From Streptomyces sp. NBC_01294 (GTDB taxonomy: Bacteria > Actinomycetota > Actinomycetes > Streptomycetales > Streptomycetaceae), in contig NZ_CP108423.1 of NCBI RefSeq assembly GCF_035917235.1, positions 2,793,001-2,857,000 on the forward strand: 64,000 nucleotides of DNA, read 5' to 3'. The translations under genes and the position numbers were made by a program. The notes beneath the pieces are model-generated. The model saw only the letters and a program-made list of their open reading frames with translations, had not been told where the DNA came from and ran no database searches. Below, piece after piece: positions 15,576 through 29,123 of this stretch. Position 1 is the stretch's first letter. Every line of letters begins with the position of its first letter.

Positions 15576-17741
15576 CTACGCGTCGTCAGGATCCACTGAC
15601 CCGGGCTCTTGACCTGCGCAGATGGCCAGGACCTCGGCTCCGTACCGGTCGAGCTTGCGGCCGCCCACCCCGGAGATCATAGAGAGCTCCCCCGGCTCGC
15701 AGGGCGCCGCCTCCGCGATCGCCATCAGCGTCTTGTCCGTGAAGACGCAGTAGGCGGGCAGCCCCTGCTCCTTCGACTGGCCCGCGCGCCACTCCCGCAG
15801 CCGCTCGTAGAGGCCTTCGTCCATGTCGGACGGACAGTCCTCGCAGCGCATCAGCTTCAGCTCGCCGGCCTCGGTCAGCGTCTTGCCGCAGACCCGGCAC
15901 AGCACCGGGCCGCGCCGTCCGCGCTTGCGCGCCCCCCGCTCGGCCGCCGCGCCCGGACCGCTCACGGGGGCCACGGAGCCCGGCCGCAGGCCGTTCAGGA
16001 AGCGGCTGGGGCGTCGGGAGGCCCGGCCGCCCGGAGCCCGGGAGAGGCCCCAGGAGAGGCCCAGGTGGAGCCTCGCCCGGGTGACACCGACGTACAGCAG
16101 CCGGCGCTCCTCCTCGACCTGCTCGTCGGTCTTCGCGTAGGTGATCGGCATCATGCCGTCGGTGAGGCCCACGAGGAACACGGCGTCCCACTCCAGGCCC
16201 TTCGCCGCGTGCAGCGAGGCCAGGGTGACGCCCTGGACGGTCGGGGCGTGCTGGGCGGCCTTGCGCTCCTCCAGCTCGATCGTGAGGTCCGCCAGGGTGG
16301 CCCCGGGCCGGGCCCGGGCGAAGTCCTCGGCGAGCCGGACCAGCGCGGCCACGGATTCCCACTGGTCGCGCACGGCCCCGGAGCCGGCGGGCGGCTCGGC
16401 GGTCCAGCCGGTGGAGCTGAGCACGGCCCGGACCTGGGAGCCCAGTTCCACGACGTCGTCGAGCAGCGGGTCGTTCCCGCCGGAGCGGGCGGCTCCGCGC
16501 AGCGCGAGGGTCGCCTTCTGGACCTCCTGGCGTTCGAAGAACCGCTCGGCTCCGCGCAGCTGGTAGGGGACCCCGGCGTCGGCGAGGGCCTGCTCGTAGA
16601 CCTCGGACTGGGCGTTGATGCGGTAGAGCACGGCGATCTCGCCGGCCGGGACGCCCGCGGCGATCAGGTCCCGGATCCGGTGGGCGACACCCTCGGCCTC
16701 GGCGGGCTCGTCGGGGTACTCGGCATAGACCGGATCGGGGCCGGTCTCGCGCTGGGAGACCAGCTCCAGCCGGTGCTCGGCGGCGCGGCCCTTGGCCTGG
16801 TTCAGGAGGCCGTTGGCGAGGTGGACCACCTGGGGCGTGGAGCGGTAGTCGCGGATCAGCTTGACCACGGTGGCCTGCGGGTAGCGGGTGCGGAAGTTCA
16901 GCAGGTGGTCGGGGGTGGCGCCGGTGAAGGAGTAGATCGTCTGGCTGGCGTCGCCGACGACGCAGAGGCTGTCGCGCTCGCCGAGCCAGAGGTCCAGCAG
17001 CCGCTGCTGGAGGGGGCTGACGTCCTGGTACTCGTCGACGACGAAGTGCTGGTACTGGGCGCGGATCTGCTCGGCGATGTCGTGGCGGTCCTGGAGGATG
17101 CCGACGGTCAGCAGCAGCACGTCCTCGAAGTCGATCATGCCGCGGTCGCGCTTGAGCTGCTCGTACGTCCCGTAGATCTGGGCGATCTCGGCCATGTCCC
17201 GGGGTGCCTCGCGGCCCGACTTGAGGGCCGCCACCGGATAGTCGGCGGGCACCGTCTGGGTGACCTTGGCCCACTCGATCTCGCCGGTGACATCGCGCAG
17301 CTCGCCCCGGTCGAGGCGGATGCGGCAGCGCGCGCCGGCCTCGGCGACGAACTGGATCTTGCGCTCCAGCAGCCGGGGCACGTCCCCGCCGACCGCCTTG
17401 GGCCAGAAGTACTGGAGCTGGCGCAGGGCGGCGGAGTGGAAGGTCCGGGCCTGGACACCGCCCGCGCCGAGGGTGCGCAGGCGGCCGCGCATCTCTCCGG
17501 CGGCGCGGTTGGTGAAGGTGACGGCCAGCACGCTGGCCGGCATGAGCTGGCCGGAGCGGACGCCGTAGGCGATGCGGTGGGTGATCGCGCGGGTCTTGCC
17601 GGTACCGGCGCCCGCCAGCACGCACACCGGCCCGCGCAGGGTCGTCGCGACCTCGCGCTGCTCCGGGTCCAGGCCCAGGAGCACCGCGTCGGCCGAGTCG
17701 CCGGCGGCGGAGAAGGATGAGGAGTGCGTTGCTGCTGTCAC
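15576..17741 (-). CDS. uvrD2: ATP-dependent DNA helicase UvrD2 (SF1, HRDC)
   Basis: 721 residues from GTG 17741 (reads VTAATHS). SF1A helicase motifs: Walker A AGAGTGKT (residues 43-50), DEYQD, GDASQTIYSFTGA, VVKLIRDYRSTPQ, SLHAAKGLEWDAVFLVG and VGVTRAR. A tetracysteine zinc element (CRVCGKTL and CEDCP) then a C-terminal HRDC domain (about 640-715, FTDKTLMAIAEAAP) are diagnostic of UvrD2. It is a 3'-5' DNA helicase, essential in mycobacteria. It is divergent from mrx1 with 167 bases between, and its end abuts the wblC promoter. Confidence 0.93.
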   Translation of the reverse strand: MTAATHSSSFSAAGDSADAVLLGLDPEQREVATTLRGPVCVLAGAGTGKTRAITHRIAYGVRSGQLMPASVLAVTFTNRAAGEMRGRLRTLGAGGVQARTFHSAALRQLQYFWPKAVGGDVPRLLERKIQFVAEAGARCRIRLDRGELRDVTGEIEWAKVTQTVPADYPVAALKSGREAPRDMAEIAQIYGTYEQLKRDRGMIDFEDVLLLTVGILQDRHDIAEQIRAQYQHFVVDEYQDVSPLQQRLLDLWLGERDSLCVVGDASQTIYSFTGATPDHLLNFRTRYPQATVVKLIRDYRSTPQVVHLANGLLNQAKGRAAEHRLELVSQRETGPDPVYAEYPDEPAEAEGVAHRIRDLIAAGVPAGEIAVLYRINAQSEVYEQALADAGVPYQLRGAERFFERQEVQKATLALRGAARSGGNDPLLDDVVELGSQVRAVLSSTGWTAEPPAGSGAVRDQWESVAALVRLAEDFARARPGATLADLTIELEERKAAQHAPTVQGVTLASLHAAKGLEWDAVFLVGLTDGMMPITYAKTDEQVEEERRLLYVGVTRARLHLGLSWGLSRAPGGRASRRPSRFLNGLRPGSVAPVSGPGAAAERGARKRGRRGPVLCRVCGKTLTEAGELKLMRCEDCPSDMDEGLYERLREWRAGQSKEQGLPAYCVFTDKTLMAIAEAAPCEPGELSMISGVGGRKLDRYGAEVLAICAGQEPGSVDPDDA

Positions 17742-17908
17742 TCCGCCATGCTGCCAGGTCTCGTGGGGCGGGCGGGAAATTCGTCCACAGGCCCCGGGCA
17801 TCCGTCGTATCGGTCACACCGGCCGCGCGGGGGCGCCCGTACGGGAATGGCCGCGCAACCACGTACGTTCGAGTAGTCGGACCACCCAGCCTCACGAAGG
17901 AGCGCAGC

Positions 17909-18169
17909 ATGCAGGACACGGGCACCGTCACGATGTACAGCACGACCTGGTGCGGCTACTGCCGTCGACTGAAGACGCAGCTGGACCGGGAGGGCATCGC
18001 GTACAACGAGATCAACATCGAGCTCGACCCCGCGTCCGCCGCGTTCGTGGAGAAGGCCAACGGCGGCAACCAGACGGTTCCCACCGTGCTGGTGAAGTCC
18101 TCCGCCGGCAACGAGTCCGTGATGACGAACCCGAGCCTGGCCCAGGTCAAGCAGGCCCTCGCCGTCTGA
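17909..18169 (+). CDS. mrx1: Mycoredoxin (glutaredoxin-like, Mrx1)
   Basis: 86 residues; ATG after GAAGGAG. A thioredoxin fold with active site WCGYC (Cys15, Cys18), cis-proline motif TVPTV and no signal peptide. In actinobacteria this protein reduces mycothiol mixed disulfides. Its place beside uvrD2 and nudC is the standard actinobacterial arrangement. A strong hairpin follows the stop, so it is monocistronic. Confidence 0.93.
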   Translation: MQDTGTVTMYSTTWCGYCRRLKTQLDREGIAYNEINIELDPASAAFVEKANGGNQTVPTVLVKSSAGNESVMTNPSLAQVKQALAV

Positions 18170-18200
18170 GCGAGCGCCTCGGAGCATCCCGAGCACCAGA

Positions 18201-18226
18201 AAGGCCCCCGCCGCGGCGGGGGCCTT
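18201..18226. terminator. Bidirectional terminator between mrx1 and nudC
   Basis: Inverted repeat AAGGCCCCCGCC (18201-18212) and its complement (18215-18226) around GC, between two convergent genes. The outer A/T pairs give a TT end on each strand. Confidence 0.85.
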
Positions 18227-18241
18227 CTGCTGTGACGAACG

Positions 18242-19171
18242 TTACGCCGCGCCCCTCGGCAGCGGCTCGCCGTACCAGAGCTCGACCAGCCGGGCGGCGA
18301 TGGAGATCCCCGACGGCGGCAGCACCGCGCCCGATGCGAACGCCGCGCGCAGCTCCTCGCGGGAGAACCAGCGGGCCTCCTGGATCTCCTCGCCGTCCAC
18401 CGTGATCTCGGAGGTGGTGGCGCGGGCCGTGAAGCCCAGCATCAGGCTGTACGGGAAGGGCCACGGCTGGCTGGCCACGTACTCGACCTGGCCGACCCTG
18501 ACGCCCGCCTCCTCCCACACCTCGCGGACGACGGACTGCTCGATCGACTCGCCCGGCTCCACGAACCCGGCGAGCGTGGAGAAGCGGCCTTCCGGCCAGT
18601 GCACCTGGCGGCCCAGCAGCGCGCGGTCGTGCTCGTCCGTGACCAGCATGATCACGGCCGGGTCGGTGCGCGGGTAGTGCTCGGCGCCGCAGCCCGGGCA
18701 GCGGCGGATGTGCCCGGCGGCCGCGACCACCGTTCGCTTGCCGCAGCGGGAGCAGAAGCGGTGCATCCGCTGCCAGTTCTCCAGCGCCACCGCGTGCACC
18801 ATCAGCCCGGCGTCGCGCGGGGACAGCAGCAGCCCGGCCTCGCGCAGGCCGGCCGGGCGGGCCGACTGGTCCATGCGGCCGGGCAGCGCGTCCTTCTGCA
18901 GGGCGAAGTACCGTACGCCGTCCTCGTCGGTGCCCAGGAAGTAGCGGTGGGTCTCGGTGACCGGGGCCTCGAAGGCCGGGGTCATCACGATGCCGGTGCC
19001 CCCGTCGGGGGTGTCGTCGATCAGCACCTGGCCGCCGGAGACGACGAAGACGCGGGTCGTCGGGTGGCTCCAGGCGGCGGCGAGCCAAGCCTCGTCGAGG
19101 CGGTGGTGCGCGGCACGGTCGATTCCGCTGGGCGCGGCGAGCGAGAGGGGCCGCTCGATATGGATGCTCAC
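18242..19171 (-). CDS. nudC: NAD(+) diphosphatase NudC
   Basis: 309 residues from GTG 19171 with GGAAG upstream; a TTG at 19183 is less likely. The zinc ribbon uses Cys140, Cys143, Cys158 and Cys161 (CSRCGK, CPGCGAEHYPR). The Nudix box GFVEPGESIEQSVVREVWEE with AGV lies at 202-224, and the NADH-pyrophosphatase signature SQPWPFPYS at 234-242. It hydrolyses NAD(H) to NMN and AMP and can remove NAD caps from RNA. It converges on mrx1; the M20 peptidase gene lies upstream on the same strand, 72 bases away. Confidence 0.94.
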   Translation of the reverse strand: MSIHIERPLSLAAPSGIDRAAHHRLDEAWLAAAWSHPTTRVFVVSGGQVLIDDTPDGGTGIVMTPAFEAPVTETHRYFLGTDEDGVRYFALQKDALPGRMDQSARPAGLREAGLLLSPRDAGLMVHAVALENWQRMHRFCSRCGKRTVVAAAGHIRRCPGCGAEHYPRTDPAVIMLVTDEHDRALLGRQVHWPEGRFSTLAGFVEPGESIEQSVVREVWEEAGVRVGQVEYVASQPWPFPYSLMLGFTARATTSEITVDGEEIQEARWFSREELRAAFASGAVLPPSGISIAARLVELWYGEPLPRGAA

Positions 19172-19243
19172 GGGTACTTCCAACTCCCCCGGTGGTGGGA
19201 CAGGCAGGCTCGGTACGTCGGGTGTGCGTCGGTGTGCGTCGGG

Positions 19244-20650
19244 TCAGGCGGGTGTGCGGTGGGCGTCGGCCAGGTCTCCCCAGAGGTAGGCGGCCGTCTC
19301 GACGCCCTTGAGCAGGAGGTCCAGCTCGACCTTCTCGTTCGGCGCGTGCCAGCCGTCGGACGGTACCGAGATGCCGAGGAAGAGGACGGGTGCGTCCAGG
19401 ACGTCCTGGAGGTCGGCCGCGGGTCCGGAGCCGCCCTCGCGGGTGAAGCGGACCTTCTGGCCGAAGGCGCGGCCCATGGACCGTACGACCGACTGCAGGG
19501 CCGGGTGGTCCAGCGGGGTCAGGCACGGGCGGGTCGGTGCGCCGAAGGTGATGGAGTGCCGGATTCCGTCGGGGACGCGTGCCGCGACCCAGTCCCGGAC
19601 GGCGGCCTCGACCTCGTACGGGTCCTGTCCGGACACCAGGCGGAACGACAGCTTCAGGTGGGCGGAGGCGGGCACGATGGTCTTGCCGCCGGGGCCCTGG
19701 TAGCCGCCGCCGATGCCGTTGACCTCGGCGGTCGGGCGGGCCCAGACGCGCTCCAGGGTGGAGTACCCGGCCTCGCCGGAGGCCGCGTGGGACTTGGCCG
19801 TACGCAGCCACTCGGACTCGTCGAAGGGCAGCTCGGCGATGAGCGCGCGCTCCGCGTCGGTGAGCTCGGTGATGCCGTCGTAGAAGCCGGGGACCGTGAC
19901 CCGCCCGTCGTCGTCGTGCAGGGCGGCGACCAGGCGGGCGGCGGCGGTGGCCGGATTGGGAACGGCCCCGCCGAAGGCGCCGGAGTGGATGTCCTGGTCC
20001 GGGCCGTGGAAGTCGATCTCGCAGTCGGCGACCCCGCGCATGCCGGTGCAGACGGTGGGGGTGGTCTCGGACCACATGCCGGTGTCGGAGACGATCACCA
20101 CGTCGGCGGCCAGCTCGGCGGCGCGGGCCTCGACGAGCGCGCGGAAGTGGACGGAGCCGGACTCCTCCTCGCCCTCGACGAGCAGCTTGAGGTGCACGGC
20201 GGGGGCGGAGGCGCCGGTGGCCGCCAGGTGCGCCCGTACGCCGAGGGTGTGGAAGAACACCTGGCCCTTGTCGTCGGCGGCGCCGCGCGCGTACATGCGG
20301 CCGCCCTGGACCACCGGCTCGAACGGGTCGGTGTGCCAGCCGTCGGCGAGGGCGGCGGGCTGCACGTCGTGGTGCCCGTACACGAGGACGGTGGGGGCGT
20401 CCGGGTCCTCGCTCGGCCAGTGCGCGAAGACGGCGGGGGCCCCGTCGGTCTCCCAGACCTCCGCGACCGGGAAGCCGGTCTCCTTGAGCTTCGTCGCGAG
20501 CCACTCGGCGCTGCGGCGTACGTCGCCCGCGTGCTCGGGCTGGGCCGAGACGGAGGGGATGCGGAGCCACTCGGCGAGGTCGTCGAGGAAGGCGGCGCGG
20601 TGGGTGTCGATGTACGTACGGACGACGTTGTCCGGCGGGGTGTCGCTCAT
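19244..20650 (-). CDS. M20 family dipeptidase / metallopeptidase
   Basis: 468 residues. M20 metal ligands are visible: VLVYGHHDVQPA (His), ARGAADDKGQ (bridging Asp), LLVEGEEESGS (catalytic and metal Glu), VSDTGMWS (Asp) and a C-terminal SDGWHAPNE (His). The lid domain carries CEIDFHGPDQDIHSGAFGG. It fits cytosolic nonspecific dipeptidases (CNDP-like, DapE/ArgE clan) that hydrolyse dipeptides with two zinc ions. No signal peptide. Its start is 9 bases after the adnB stop, so it may be read through from adnAB. Confidence 0.92.
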   Translation of the reverse strand: MSDTPPDNVVRTYIDTHRAAFLDDLAEWLRIPSVSAQPEHAGDVRRSAEWLATKLKETGFPVAEVWETDGAPAVFAHWPSEDPDAPTVLVYGHHDVQPAALADGWHTDPFEPVVQGGRMYARGAADDKGQVFFHTLGVRAHLAATGASAPAVHLKLLVEGEEESGSVHFRALVEARAAELAADVVIVSDTGMWSETTPTVCTGMRGVADCEIDFHGPDQDIHSGAFGGAVPNPATAAARLVAALHDDDGRVTVPGFYDGITELTDAERALIAELPFDESEWLRTAKSHAASGEAGYSTLERVWARPTAEVNGIGGGYQGPGGKTIVPASAHLKLSFRLVSGQDPYEVEAAVRDWVAARVPDGIRHSITFGAPTRPCLTPLDHPALQSVVRSMGRAFGQKVRFTREGGSGPAADLQDVLDAPVLFLGISVPSDGWHAPNEKVELDLLLKGVETAAYLWGDLADAHRTPA

Positions 20651-20659
20651 GCCCCGAGC

Positions 20660-23600
20660 CTAGCCGTCCGTCCGATGGTCACCGGCGGTGTCCGTTTTGC
20701 CTTGGAGGATCCGCTCAAGGCGGGTGCGGTCGGGGAGGTTGCGGGGCCGGATCACGCGGCCGCTGCGGACGTGGAGGAAGACGGCGGCGACCCGGCTGAG
20801 CGGGGTGTCCGTGGCCTCGGCCCAGGCCACGCGGTAGACGGCGAGCTGGAGGGGGTCGGCCTCGGTGGTCCGGCCGGTCTTCCAGTCGACGATCTCGTAC
20901 GAGCCGTCGGGGTTCTTGTAGACGGCGTCGATCCGGCCGCGGATGACGCGGCCGGCGAGGGTGAGCTGGACCGGGGCCTCCATGCGGTGGGGGGGCCGGT
21001 CCGCGTACGGGCTGCGCTCGAAGGCGGCCTTGAGGGAGTCGAGGTCGGCCTCGTCGGCGATCTCCTGGTCGGAGCCCGCGCCGGGGAGGTCGGCGACGGG
21101 GTCGAGGACGTCGAGGAACGGCAGCGGCAGCTCGTCGAAGCGGGACTCGACCCAGGCGTGGAACCGGGTGCCCTGGCGGGCGGCGGGCTGCGGGGGCTTG
21201 GGCATGGGGCGGGCGAGGTCGCGTACGAAGCCCTGCTCGTCGGCGGCGAGCCGGAGCAGCTGGCTGGCGGAGAGCGCGGCGGGCAGCTCGACGTCGCGGA
21301 CGGCCGCGCGGGCGCGGCGCAGCTCGCCCTCCAGGGCGTCGAGGTCCCGGTCCCAGGAGGCGACGGCGCGCGCGTCCTCGGGGGCGAGCCCGGCTGCGCC
21401 GTGGCCGGGCCGGGCGGCCGGCCGGGACTCCGCGGCCCAGGCCTCGCCGGCCCAGGGGTCGTCACCGTGCGGGCCGGCGGCTGCGGTGCGCGGCTGCGCC
21501 GCACGGCGGGCTCCGCCCCGGCCCTCGGCGCCGGCATCGGCGCCGGCGTCGGCATCGGCATCGGCATCGGCGTCGGCGTCGGCGTCGGCCCAGTGGGCCG
21601 CTTCCGGCCAAAGGTCGTCGTCCTGCGGGTCGGCGACCTTTGGGCGGGCCGGCGGCTTCGGTGCGCGGCCGCGCCGCACGGCGGGCTCCGCCCCGGCGCA
21701 AAGGTCGTCGTCCTGCGGGTCGGCGGGGGCGGAGTCCTCCCCCGCCCCGCCCCTTCCCGGAACCGCGGCGGCGGCTCGGGGCGCGGGCACGCCTGCGGCG
21801 GGCGCCGCGGGCGTGCCCGCCCAGGCCTCGTCGGCCCAGGGGTGGCCGGCGTCCTGCCCCGCGACGGGGGCCGGCTCCGCCGCCTCGGCCGGCAGGAGGC
21901 GTGCGTGCTCGCCGACGGAACCGTCCGGGGCCACGGTCCCGGACGGTTCCGTCGGGTCGGCGGGCCAGGGCTCCTCCGGGGGCCAGGGCTCGTCGTCGTA
22001 GGAGGGGTCCTCGCAGTCCGGGGGCCAGAGGTAGGCGTCGTCCTGCTCCGGCGGCGGCGGGGTCGCCAGGTAGGACTCCACCAGGGCGGCCGCCGCCCGG
22101 CGCAGGGTGAGGGAATGCGGGTCGAGCGGGAGGGGCCAGGAGTGGTCCTGGGTGGCGTCGTCGGACAGGGCCGGGTTCCCGGCGTCGGGGTCGGGCTCGT
22201 CCGCCCAGGCCTCGATCTCGCCGAAACCGGCGGCGCAGTGCTCGTACAGGGACTGCAGGAACTCCGACGGGCCGCGGCGCTTCTTCTGGGTCGGGCCCCA
22301 CCAGTGGCCCGAGGCCAGCAGGAGGGAGCGCGGCCGGGTGAAGGTCACGTAGCCGAGGCGGAGCTCCTCCACCGCCTTGTGGTCCTTGAGGGCGGCCTTG
22401 AAGGACTTCAGGCCCGCGGAGGTCCAGGCCGGGTCCCCGGGCAGGGTGGGGGCGTCGCCGCGCAGGGCGTACGGGAGCACCTTCGCGTACGAGGTCCAGG
22501 CCTCCGGCGCCTTCTCCTTCGGGAAGGATCCCGCGCACAGGTCCGGGACGACCACCACGTCCCACTCCAGGCCCTTGGACTTGTGGGCGGTGAGCACCTT
22601 GACGGTGTTCTCGCCGCCCGGCAGGGCGTGGTCCAGGCCCTTCTCGTACTGGGCGGCCGTGCGCAGGAACGCCAGGAAGGCCAGCAGCGTGGCCTCGCCG
22701 TCCAGCGCGGCGAAACCGGCCGCCACGTCCATGAAGCTCGACAGCGTCTCGCGCCGGCGGGCCGCCAGCGCGTGCGGGGAGGCGGACAGTTCCACTTCGA
22801 GGCCGGTCGCGGACAGCACCCGGTGCAGGACGTCCATCAGCGGGTCGGCGAGGGACCGCCGCAGGTCGCGCAGCTCCTGCGCGAGGTGCGCGAAGCGGAT
22901 CCGGGCCTCCGCCGAGAACGGGAGCTCGTCCGGGGCCTTTCCGGCGCCGTCGAGGAAGGTCTCCAGGGCGTCGGCCAGCGAGATGATCTCCGCCGGGTCC
23001 ACGCCCTCCACGGCCGCCGCCAGCCGCTCGTCCGGGTCCGCCTCGGCCGGCGACCGGCCCACGAGCAGGCGCGCGCGGCGGCCCAGCAGGGCCAGGTCGC
23101 GCGCGCCGATCCGCCAGCGCGGGCCGATGAGCAGCCGGACGAGGGAGGCGTTGGCGCCCGGGTCCTGGAGGACCTCGCAGACGGCGACGAGGTCCGCGAC
23201 CTCGGGGAGGTGCAGCAGCCCGGACAGGCCGACGACCTCCACCGGCACGTCCCGGTCCACCAGCACGGCCTGGATCTGTGCGAAGTCCCCGGCCGACCGG
23301 CACAGTACGGCGATCTCACGCGGCTCGGTCCCGGTGCGGACCAGGTGGGCGACGGAGTCGGCGAGCCAGTCGAGTTCCTGGGCGTGGGTCTCCAGCAGGG
23401 CGCAGCGGACCTGGCCGGATCCCTCGGCGCCCGGCGCCGGGCGCAGCGCCTCCACGCCCTGGTGCATGGCGCGCAGCGGGGCGGCGAGCTCGTTGGCCAG
23501 GTCCAGCAGGCGGCCGCCGCTGCGCCGGTTCTCACTGAGGGAGAGCCGGGTGGCGGGGCTGCCGTCGGCGTGCGGGAAGTGCTCGGGGAAGTCGTCGAGG

Positions 23601-24562
23601 TTGGCCACGGAGGCCCCGCGCCAGCCGTAGATGGCCTGGCAGGGGTCGCCGACGGCGGTCACGGCGTGGCCGGAGCCCGCGCCGAAGAGGCCGGACAGCA
23701 GCAGCCGCTGTGCCACGGAGGTGTCCTGGTACTCGTCGAGCAGGACCACCCGGAACTCCTCGCGCAGCAGCGCCCCCACCTCGGGCCGGGTGGTGGCGAG
23801 CTGCGCGGAGAGGGCTATCTGGTCGCTGAAGTCGAAGAGGTCGCGGGAACGTTTGGCGGCGCGGTAGCGGCTGACCAGTTCCAGCAGTTCGAGGCGGCCG
23901 TGCACGGCCTCGGGGACCTTGCGCAGGTCGTCGTTGGTGAGCCGGGTGCCGGCGAGCACGTCCAGCAGCCCGGTGTCGTACAGGCGCAGCCGGTCCGGCT
24001 CGACCAGGTGCTCGGACAGCTCCGCGTCGAGCGCGAGGAGGTCCCCGACCAGGTCGGGGAGGGACTTGGTGAGCGAGGGGTACGGGCCGGGGGCCTCGCG
24101 CAGCACCTTCGCGGCGAGCTGGAAGCGGGTGGCGTCGGCGAGCAGGCGGGAGCTGGGCTCCAGGCCGATGCGCAGGCCGTGGTCCTTGAGGAGCTGCCCG
24201 GCGAAGGCGTGGTACGTCGAGATGCGGGGCTCGCCGCCGGCCTCCTCGGCGTCGGCCGGGGAGGGGTCCGGGTCGGTGATCCCGGCCCGCGCGAGGGCCT
24301 TGCGCACGCGCTCGGACAGTTCACCGGCGGCCTTGTTGGTGAAGGTCAGGCCGAGCACCTGGGCGGGCGCCACCGCGCCGGTGCCGACGAGCCAGACCAC
24401 ACGCGCGGCCATGACGGTGGTCTTGCCGGAGCCCGCGCCCGCGACGACGACCTGAGGGGCGGGCGGGGCGGTGACGCAGGCCATCTGCTCGGGCGTGAAA
24501 GGGATCCCGAGGAGCTCCTTGAGCTGCTCGGGGTCGGTGAGGACGGGCGGACGCGCGGACAC
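20660..24562 (-). CDS. adnB: AdnB-like helicase-nuclease subunit
   Basis: 1300 residues from GTG 24562. The UvrD-like motor has VVVAGAGSGKT, LGLTFTNKAAGEL, VVLLDEYQDTSVAQ, VGDPCQAIYGWRGAS, LSLSENRRS, VLTAHKSKGLEWD and VTFTRPRS. The C-terminal RecB-type nuclease domain shows GTRFHAWVE, RGRIDAVYKNPDGSYEIVDW and KTGR. Order and sequence match AdnB, the active motor of the AdnAB complex that resects double-strand breaks in place of RecBCD in actinobacteria. An insertion of about 250 residues between motor and nuclease (about 835-1085) is Asp/Ala/Pro-rich and includes a hexanucleotide-encoded Ala-Asp run, making it longer than the roughly 1100-residue mycobacterial subunit. Confidence 0.9.
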   Translation of the reverse strand: MSARPPVLTDPEQLKELLGIPFTPEQMACVTAPPAPQVVVAGAGSGKTTVMAARVVWLVGTGAVAPAQVLGLTFTNKAAGELSERVRKALARAGITDPDPSPADAEEAGGEPRISTYHAFAGQLLKDHGLRIGLEPSSRLLADATRFQLAAKVLREAPGPYPSLTKSLPDLVGDLLALDAELSEHLVEPDRLRLYDTGLLDVLAGTRLTNDDLRKVPEAVHGRLELLELVSRYRAAKRSRDLFDFSDQIALSAQLATTRPEVGALLREEFRVVLLDEYQDTSVAQRLLLSGLFGAGSGHAVTAVGDPCQAIYGWRGASVANLDDFPEHFPHADGSPATRLSLSENRRSGGRLLDLANELAAPLRAMHQGVEALRPAPGAEGSGQVRCALLETHAQELDWLADSVAHLVRTGTEPREIAVLCRSAGDFAQIQAVLVDRDVPVEVVGLSGLLHLPEVADLVAVCEVLQDPGANASLVRLLIGPRWRIGARDLALLGRRARLLVGRSPAEADPDERLAAAVEGVDPAEIISLADALETFLDGAGKAPDELPFSAEARIRFAHLAQELRDLRRSLADPLMDVLHRVLSATGLEVELSASPHALAARRRETLSSFMDVAAGFAALDGEATLLAFLAFLRTAAQYEKGLDHALPGGENTVKVLTAHKSKGLEWDVVVVPDLCAGSFPKEKAPEAWTSYAKVLPYALRGDAPTLPGDPAWTSAGLKSFKAALKDHKAVEELRLGYVTFTRPRSLLLASGHWWGPTQKKRRGPSEFLQSLYEHCAAGFGEIEAWADEPDPDAGNPALSDDATQDHSWPLPLDPHSLTLRRAAAALVESYLATPPPPEQDDAYLWPPDCEDPSYDDEPWPPEEPWPADPTEPSGTVAPDGSVGEHARLLPAEAAEPAPVAGQDAGHPWADEAWAGTPAAPAAGVPAPRAAAAVPGRGGAGEDSAPADPQDDDLCAGAEPAVRRGRAPKPPARPKVADPQDDDLWPEAAHWADADADADADADADAGADAGAEGRGGARRAAQPRTAAAGPHGDDPWAGEAWAAESRPAARPGHGAAGLAPEDARAVASWDRDLDALEGELRRARAAVRDVELPAALSASQLLRLAADEQGFVRDLARPMPKPPQPAARQGTRFHAWVESRFDELPLPFLDVLDPVADLPGAGSDQEIADEADLDSLKAAFERSPYADRPPHRMEAPVQLTLAGRVIRGRIDAVYKNPDGSYEIVDWKTGRTTEADPLQLAVYRVAWAEATDTPLSRVAAVFLHVRSGRVIRPRNLPDRTRLERILQGKTDTAGDHRTDG
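21530..21590. repeat. Hexanucleotide repeat in the adnB linker
   Basis: Tandem GGCATC/GGCGTC units, about nine copies, coding for alternating Ala-Asp in the minus frame (ADADADAD then AGADAGAE). The same hexamer forms the much longer array in adnA at 26570-26720. Confidence 0.85.
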
Positions 24563-24639
24563 GTAAAAAGGCTAGCCGCCCCCACCGACAGCCCCGACCG
24601 TCGTGGTCGCGCCGCCGGGCGCCTCCGCCGTCGTCCTGG

Positions 24640-28374
<3,735 letters not shown>

Positions 28375-28599
28375 GTGAGGTGCCGGTCCTGGTGGGTCTA
28401 CGGGTGTTGCTGGGTCTGCGTTTCCGGCGGGGGCCGCCGGGTCCGCGCGGTGTGCCGGTGCTGCCGTGACGGCTCCCGCGGAAGCCGAAGAGGCAACGCT
28501 ACGGCAACCGGCGGGCGCCGCGCAGTCCACCCGGGTACCCCGGACGGGCGTTCGCACGGTCGCCCGATCGCCCGCTCAAGCCGCGCATGGCCGAAGCTG

Positions 28600-28956
28600 T
28601 CAGGTGTGAGCCTCGTCGCGCGTGCCGTCCTGTCCGGGGGCCCCGTCCCAGCGCGCCCGCCGCATGTCCAGCCGCGGCTCACCGCCGACTCCGGGCGTCA
28701 GACGCAGCGGCGTGGACTCGGCCCGGTAGTGCTCCAGGGCGCGCGGCTCGTGGCCGGGCAGCGGCAGTCCGTCCGCCCGTACGACGCGCCACCAGGGCAC
28801 GGCTCCCCCGTACAGGGCCATGACACGCCCGACTTGGCGCGGTCCTCCCTCGCCGAGCCACTCGGCGACGTCCCCGTACGTCATCACCCGGCCGGGCGGA
28901 ATACGCTCGACCACCTCCAGCACGCGCTCCGCGTACGCGGGCAGCTCTTCACTCAT
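28600..28956 (-). CDS. Alkyltransferase-like protein (ATL, MGMT family)
   Basis: 118 residues. The DNA-binding domain of O6-alkylguanine transferases is recognisable: RVLEVVERIPPGRVMTYGDV, then AEWLGEGGPRQVGRVM. The alkyl-acceptor PCHR is replaced by PWWRVVRADG, with tryptophan in place of cysteine, as in ATL proteins. These bind O6-alkylguanine and hand it to nucleotide excision repair rather than reversing it. It lies beside adnA as in M. tuberculosis (Rv3204). It is divergent from the flippase-like gene. Confidence 0.9.
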   Translation of the reverse strand: MSEELPAYAERVLEVVERIPPGRVMTYGDVAEWLGEGGPRQVGRVMALYGGAVPWWRVVRADGLPLPGHEPRALEHYRAESTPLRLTPGVGGEPRLDMRRARWDGAPGQDGTRDEAHT

Positions 28957-29123
28957 TCAGCACATGGTGCAGTACGCCGGCCGCCCACCGGCGGAAGTCT
29001 CGGTTCCGGACCGGCGCGCACCCTGCTGCCCCGATGGCACGCCGGTCCGTGCCACCATCTTCCGGGCGGTGACTGGTGATACGTGATCAAGAAGAGACGG
29101 ATGTGACGACGAAGGAGCAGGGT

